Assembly (NCBI GenBank): GCA_963920705.1 | Contig: OY987226.1 | Span: forward strand, 15,626,501 to 15,690,500 | Source: Odiellus spinosus | Lineage: Eukaryota > Arthropoda > Arachnida > Opiliones > Phalangiidae | Reading direction: 5' to 3' | Length of the DNA: 64,000 nt | In this document: piece by piece, positions 58,861-64,000 of the stretch | Numbering within the stretch: the first letter of the stretch is position 1 | Layout: every line of letters begins with the position of its first letter | Notes under the pieces: model-generated | Told to the model about the DNA's origin: nothing | The model's database searches: none | Seen by the model: the letters and a program-made list of their open reading frames with translations, nothing else | Translations under genes and position numbers: made by a program

Positions 58861-60401
58861 ATAAAAATATTTGAAATCGGAGCGATTCATAGTTAACCCC
58901 GGTTGTAGAAGTGTTAGAGCTAGATGTCAAAACTTCTTTTGTATAGAAGCCTTACACGTCAGCTCTATCCTTTTAGCCCATCACGCTTTGGGATATATAA
59001 CCCATTCTGTCGAAACTAAATCCGTTCTTTCCTCTTCGCAAACTTTTTAATCCTCTAATTTTAATTTTTTCTCCAAAAACTTCCCATGTCCATCCGGTTT
59101 TAATATCCTCCCCCTCCCCATTTATACCTTTATATGCAAAAAAAGGCGGGAAAGACCTCTTCTATATACAGACTTCATTCTGAGTCACGTGGTTTCGTGT
59201 TTCACGACGCTCTGTCACGCTATACCTAACATCTCCCATTACATTTACGAGTTAAGCTTTCCTGCCTTTCATAAAAGATAGTCCGTTTCAAAAGCAGTAA
59301 GCAACGAGTACAAAGCTAAACCCGCGTCTAAAGTAAATATTAATACAAGGAGGAGTTAGTTTTGGTCCTATTGCTTAGTTTTAAGTAAATAAATTTGGCG
59401 CAATCTACCCTTTTGAACAAACACAGACAGTCCGAGGAAAGGATAGGAGTCTCAAATTATTCCAGGTCAGCGAAATTTTAGGGTTAGACTATACTACAGT
59501 TTACTCTTAGTTCTAACTTAAAATATAGACGTAGAAAACGTATTAACCGCGCCTTTCAATTAAAGTGAAAACTAAGCTTGATAAAATTTTAAATTTATTC
59601 ATGACATTATTCAACAATCATTTTTCCAATGATCAATAACTCTTAAAATGAGAATTATTTTGAATATAAAATAGCTAAGGGGCGTAAAACTATGATAAGA
59701 GATATAACTTTATACTAAGCAAACTTAGGAGTATTTTTGATCTATTATCTGTATGGAAAAGGAACTCGCAAAATCCCAATTCATTAAAATAATTGATTTT
59801 ACGAATCTGGATCGGCCTTTAGTGTGTTTTCGAAATAATCACTAGTATAAACTCCCATTCGCTATACGACAAGTTGTTCGAAAAACTACTTTAAATTTAT
59901 AAGAGGTTTAATATTGTGTATTAATCCGCTACAAGTTTCACTACATTGCAATTTATATCGGTAATCTGATATGATATTGAATATATTTTCATATCCTTGA
60001 GAAAATGCGCAATCTTTTTTTTTTTTTTTTTTTTATCATATTTATACATTACGACTTATGGGTTGTTGTTTTTGATTATTCCAATATTTATTTAGATTCG
60101 ATACAATTCGATATTTTGAGTTTTTTTTTTTTTCGAATTTTAATATATTTATTCAAAACGATGCTTTCACCATTTTATTATTATTATTTATTTTTTCGAT
60201 ATCAACGAATAAATTAGTTTTGGAAGGGCCTCAATAAATTTAGGCAATAAAGTAAATTTTAAATAAAATTAAAGTTCCGTGGTATAAATTAAAAATAACT
60301 TAAAAATCGAACAAAACTAGTTTGGTAATTAAAACGGAACTACTACAGAAGATAAAGTAATGATACCACCACTTTTAAAAGTTATACTGCAATTTTAAGA
60401 T
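58861..60401. other. No gene seen
   Basis: T runs at about 60015-60034 and 60121-60133. The frame at 60005-60217 is a translation of T-rich DNA. Confidence 0.4.
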
Positions 60402-60705
60402 ATATGGGTCCATTTTGGTAATTTTGCTCGATTTCTATTAGTGGCGTGGCATCTTTTTCGGTGGCGAGGGAAGGCTTTATTATTATAAAATAATTTAGGT
60501 AATGTCTACTTTCTAATGGTGCAATCGGTTTATGCCTAGGAGATTGTAAAGAAAAATTTTGGGCATATGGGTCCATTTTGGAAATTTTGCTCGATTTCTA
60601 TTATAATAGCAAGGCATCTTTGTCGAGAGGCGAGGCTGGATTGTATTATTTTAAAATAATCTAGGGAATGTCTACTTTCTCATGGTGTCATCGGTTTATG
60701 CCTAG
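60402..60705 (+). repeat. Tandem duplication, 163-bp unit, two copies
   Basis: ATATGGGTCCATTTTGG at 60402 and 60565 opens each copy, followed by TTTTGCTCGATTTCTATTA, GGCATCTTT, AATGTCTACTTTCT and ATCGGTTTATGCCTAG. About 85-90% similar by eye. The 64-codon minus-strand frame here is not a gene. Confidence 0.85.
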
Positions 60706-61250
60706 TATTAATTTTTTTCTTCGAAAATTATTTTAAATTAATAATTAAAATTATTAAAAACCATGAAACAAAACTTTAAAGTTAATAAAGTGTGTGTAAA
60801 TTTACTAATAAAATTAATTTAAATATTGATTCACAACGTGAAATTATTCTTTCTAAATTAATTAGAATAACATAGCTAAAACCCAAATATTTATAATATG
60901 ATAATAATCAGATTAAAATTGATTTTTAACGCAACCTTTTTCCCTCACATTAACATAATAAATAATATATTCATTATTTATAATAATATCTACAATATCT
61001 ATATACCATAAATAAATTCTTAGGAGCTAATCTAGTCTTAAGTAATTTGCATAATAAAATATTCATAAAAAACGATATGGAGGGTATGGAATATTATAGA
61101 CACTAAAAACACTTTTCCGCGTAATGTTTTTTACCCGAACCCGGGTGGCTTAATCGAGGTCCAGCCATCTACGAGGTCTGTCCCCTGGACATAAATCTAT
61201 AATGACCCCACTGGGACAACAGGAGCCGATAAAAACAAATTAGTGTTATT
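60706..61250. other. No gene seen
   Basis: AT-rich up to about 61130, then GC rises. Confidence 0.4.
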
Positions 61251-61530
61251 AGCAATAACCTATCACGCTTGGCGTAACGCCTAGCTCATACACTCATCAA
61301 ACCCACCCACCCACTCACTCACACGCGCGCGATGGCGACATATACTAATTCAGCTCAAGAGTATAGCGCGCGAGACATACGGACTAAACTCAAGCACTCT
61401 GCGCGCGCAACGCTACAATAAGCTAGTGTGTAGCTTGCAACACTAAGCACGCGCGAGAGTGCATATAGCGCGTGCAAAACTATCGAGGGAATTTATTGAA
61501 TCGCACGCGCTGAATCTTCAACATTGAAAC
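61251..61530. other. CpG-rich patch
   Basis: Many CGCG and GCGCGC words (61324, 61365, 61401, 61448, 61469) in otherwise AT-rich DNA. Could be promoter-like, as upstream of 31514, but no adjacent reading frame supports a gene. A 61-codon frame at 61648-61833 shows no motif. Confidence 0.35.
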
Positions 61531-62329
61531 CATAGGCCTCTATATTATAATAACTCTAATCTAAAAAACAACTCAAGACCATGCAGATGTGAAGAAGGTT
61601 TTTTACCAAACCATGGTTCTACGGATAAATCCCATAATTTCCCCGTATTGACCACTATGCCAGCTGAGACTGACCACGAAATAGAGTCCCTATATATATG
61701 CGCGTGGTGTCCAAATTACCCCCAACGTGTTCTTAATGCATCCGTAGACACTATGAAAAGAGAACCCCGACGACAGAGACTAGTATTATGCAGTACTGCA
61801 TATATTGTCTCGCAATCTTTGAAAGTATCTTAATTCCAATATGAAAAATCAGGTTTACAATGTAAATTTTGATTCGTTCTAAGGTTATAATCTAGAAAAA
61901 TATATATTTAAAGGGAGGGTGTAGATGTAAATCAGGTATTTTTATCGATTATTAAATAGGGCTTCTTTCCGTGATTAAATATTCAGAAAAGGTCTCTAAA
62001 TTGCGCAAAAGATTCCCTAAAATCAATTACAACACCCTTCAACTTTGGCCTATTAAAATCCCCGCGACATGAGCTGTGACGCGCACAATCGTGCGCGTAT
62101 AATATAATAAATGATCGATTTATCGTTTACTTTATTTAAACAAAAGGTAAGGCGTCTTTTGATTGGACGAAGAAACTAATTTTAATTCAATGGTAAAATT
62201 AAAAGATTTAGCACAATTTAAATTACTAAATGCAAAAGTGTTTTTAATCCTCGGAATGGATAAAATAATCTCTTTTTTTCCTCTTTACCTTCCTTTAACG
62301 AAAAACACCACGAATATATACCTAAAATC
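61531..62329. other. No gene seen; family D left-end fragment
   Basis: TTAAAGGGAGGGTGTAGATG at 61908, then GGTATTTTTATCGATTATTA, resembles a family D left arm for about 60 bp. The frame at 62163-62387 is unsupported. Confidence 0.35.
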
Positions 62330-62600
62330 AACTTCAATACCAAATTGCAATATATTTAATGATAACCCAATGCTTTTAATGTCATAAAGAGAGCCGAATA
62401 ATCTATTGAACACTTAGTTTGACACAGGGCCCAAATATCATCCCATGCTCGAATATGTTAGTCAAAATCAATTACAATTCCAAAATTCAATGCGTTTAAT
62501 AATATTTCTACGATTCTAATATCTTCGTAATATGTATGATTATCGTAACACATACTGAACACTCAGTTTGAAAAAAGGACCCCAAATTTCACCCCTACAA
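62330..62600 (+). repeat. Two diverged ~150-bp tandem units
   Basis: TGAACACTTAGTTTGACACA (62409) and TGAACACTCAGTTTGAAAAA (62560) with following GGxCCCAAAT and CATCCC/CACCCC. CCAAATTGCAATATATTTAA (62341) pairs with CCAAAATTCAATGCGTTTAA (62480). Confidence 0.5.
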
Positions 62601-62990
62601 AGCGTGGTGTTAGCTCGGGGTGCTGTTATTGTCACCCTGGTTTGGTACCGGGACCGTAAAGAGGCCATCTGTTACTCAGGGTCGTCCTGGTTCGCCCTGG
62701 TTCACCATAGCGCCCCATTGGTCCACGTGCGAACAAAAAAAAAAACGGTATTGGGAACCAGACTTGGGGAGAGTTAGTGAAGTCACTGGCCCGTAAGACA
62801 CGGTTCTGTGGTGTTACCCCGACAATGCTGTCTTCACCGCCGGACCACTGACATCGAAAGGAGAAGGGTGGGGATGGGGGACACCCCGATGAGCCCAGAC
62901 GTAAGAGGAGGGGCGGATGTAGCTTTTCTTTATTGATGGATAGTACCTAGCCCAATATACCCCAGAAGGGGCACTCGTGAATCCCACGTT
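62601..62990. other. GC-rich unassigned segment
   Basis: About 390 bp clearly GC-richer than its flanks, with short CCTGGTT direct words (62636, 62687, 62697). Frames on both strands (62568-62777 plus, 62814-63005 minus) contain no motif I recognise. It ends where E3 begins. Confidence 0.35.
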
Positions 62991-62994
62991 AATG

Positions 62995-63722
62995 TTAAAG
63001 TACAAGTCTAGTTTAATTGAAGTTTTCGCAATAACAAGAGAGTATATTAGATCTTAACCACAGCTACAAAACTAGACAAAATACGTCAAAATCGGGCAAT
63101 ATAAATGAGATATTAAACAGTTAATCCGTATCAATTACGCCACTTTTAATAAAATGTCGGAATTGTAACGCGCATAAATAAATTACGCCTAGAGAACAAA
63201 AGAACCTAGTAGAGTTCAATGGAAGCTACAAAATCAGACAAATTACGTAAAAATCGGGCGAATCATAAACGAGATATTAATTTTCAAAGTTCACTAAAGA
63301 GTCGAATGCGAATCAATTACGCCAATTCTATTAAAATTTCGAAATTGTCAAGCGCAAAGATAAATTTCACTCATAGAATCAAAACCTTCTAGTCGAGTTA
63401 AATGGAAGCTACAAAATTAAACAAATTTCGTCAAAATCGGACTATAAATAAACGGGATATTAATTTTCAAAGTTCACTAAACCATCACCACTTATATTTC
63501 ACGTAAATAACCAAAGATACCATATTATTTTAAACCAAAGAAATTAATTAGATGAGCTACAAAATTAACATAATCTCCTTAAATAACTTTAATATCACAA
63601 TTTTGACGAAATATAACTAAAAAGAGCGTGATTTTAATACATCATGAAATTATTTCAATATTGAACTTTTTCTTCTAACGAAAAAATACGGGATTTCTTT
63701 TTAAATGATACTTTCCCTTTAA
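62995..63722 (+). mobile_element. Family E element E3, full length, with internal tandem repeats
   Basis: TTAA at 62995-62998 and 63719-63722. The left end TTAAAGTACAAGTCTAGTTT and inverted right end AAATGATACTTTCCCTTTAA match the E1 terminus. Inside, three diverged units begin AGCTACAAAA at 63062, 63224 and 63407 (ACGTCAAAATCGG, GAGATATTAATTTTCAAAG, TCAATTACGCCA). Non-autonomous. Confidence 0.7.
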
Positions 63723-64000
63723 ATTCCTCGAACCCCCTGACATTTTCAAAGATAGATGGTCAATTGGTGAAAAAATTGGATTTAATATATTCCATACTCG
63801 TGTAGATAGATGAAATAATGTGCTTTTTACAGCGCATATAAATCTAACATTATTTTAACACGAGGAGTTATAGTTTTAGAATATTCCCTGAATGTTTTAT
63901 GGGTTATGGTTGTAAGCTTTGCTGGATTATCATCGTCAAGTATGGTACGGTATTAGTGTACTATGAATATAGGATATTAGCTCAGTCATGTTGCAAAAAA
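63723..64000. other. No gene seen
   Basis: AT-rich to the window edge. Nothing recognised. Confidence 0.4.

Overview
This is AT-rich nuclear DNA from an invertebrate animal, roughly one-third G+C by eye. The evidence is two eukaryotic tRNA genes with internal promoters and oligo-T terminators, no operon structure, one isolated intronless animal-type leucine-rich-repeat gene, and a dense population of short non-autonomous DNA transposons, minisatellites and microsatellites. The CCCTGAC/TTTTCCAGG-type repeats occur widely in invertebrate genomes, including arthropods. I cannot fix the phylum from sequence alone.

Only three genes are well supported: tRNA-Arg(CCT) at 3854-3926, tRNA-Leu(TAA) at 24280-24363, and a 555-residue leucine-rich-repeat protein at 31514-33181 (+). 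That protein gene follows a CpG-rich upstream region with a duplicated E-box-type motif. The other open frames are short, lie in repeats or AT-rich DNA, and look like chance.

The rest is a layered repeat landscape, named here by letter. Family A is a roughly 0.6-0.75 kb element with TTAA-flanked termini reading TTAAAGTGATxCTGTCACC. It has about ten copies or fragments, at 411, 8582, 35228, 37011, 41260, 42740, 45970, 53430, 54895 and 55978. Families D, E and K are other TTAA-flanked elements. Families C (5-bp duplications), N, B, H and M are short inverted-repeat elements. Several are nested, and uninterrupted relatives elsewhere in the window give the empty site: N1 and C1 lie in two copies of H, B1 in A7, D2 in A3, and A1 in a degenerate tandem repeat. 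Tandem arrays include a 23-bp array (2.8-3.3 kb), a 28-bp TACCGGTA array (22.5-23.5 kb), a 26-bp array with a 78-bp higher-order unit (48.1-48.7 kb), and a long TA tract followed by four apparently identical 147-bp units (49.4-50.5 kb).

The most interesting signal is a 10-bp-periodic array of heat-shock-element half-sites (TTCnnGAAnn, ten turns in strict register) at 860-957 inside element A1. A degraded, inverted copy of the same module lies at 15205-15410. It looks like a mobile module carrying HSF-type sites. The second is a 20-bp motif with two CGTG cores one helical turn apart, found twice in the upstream region of the protein gene and once 2.5 kb further upstream.
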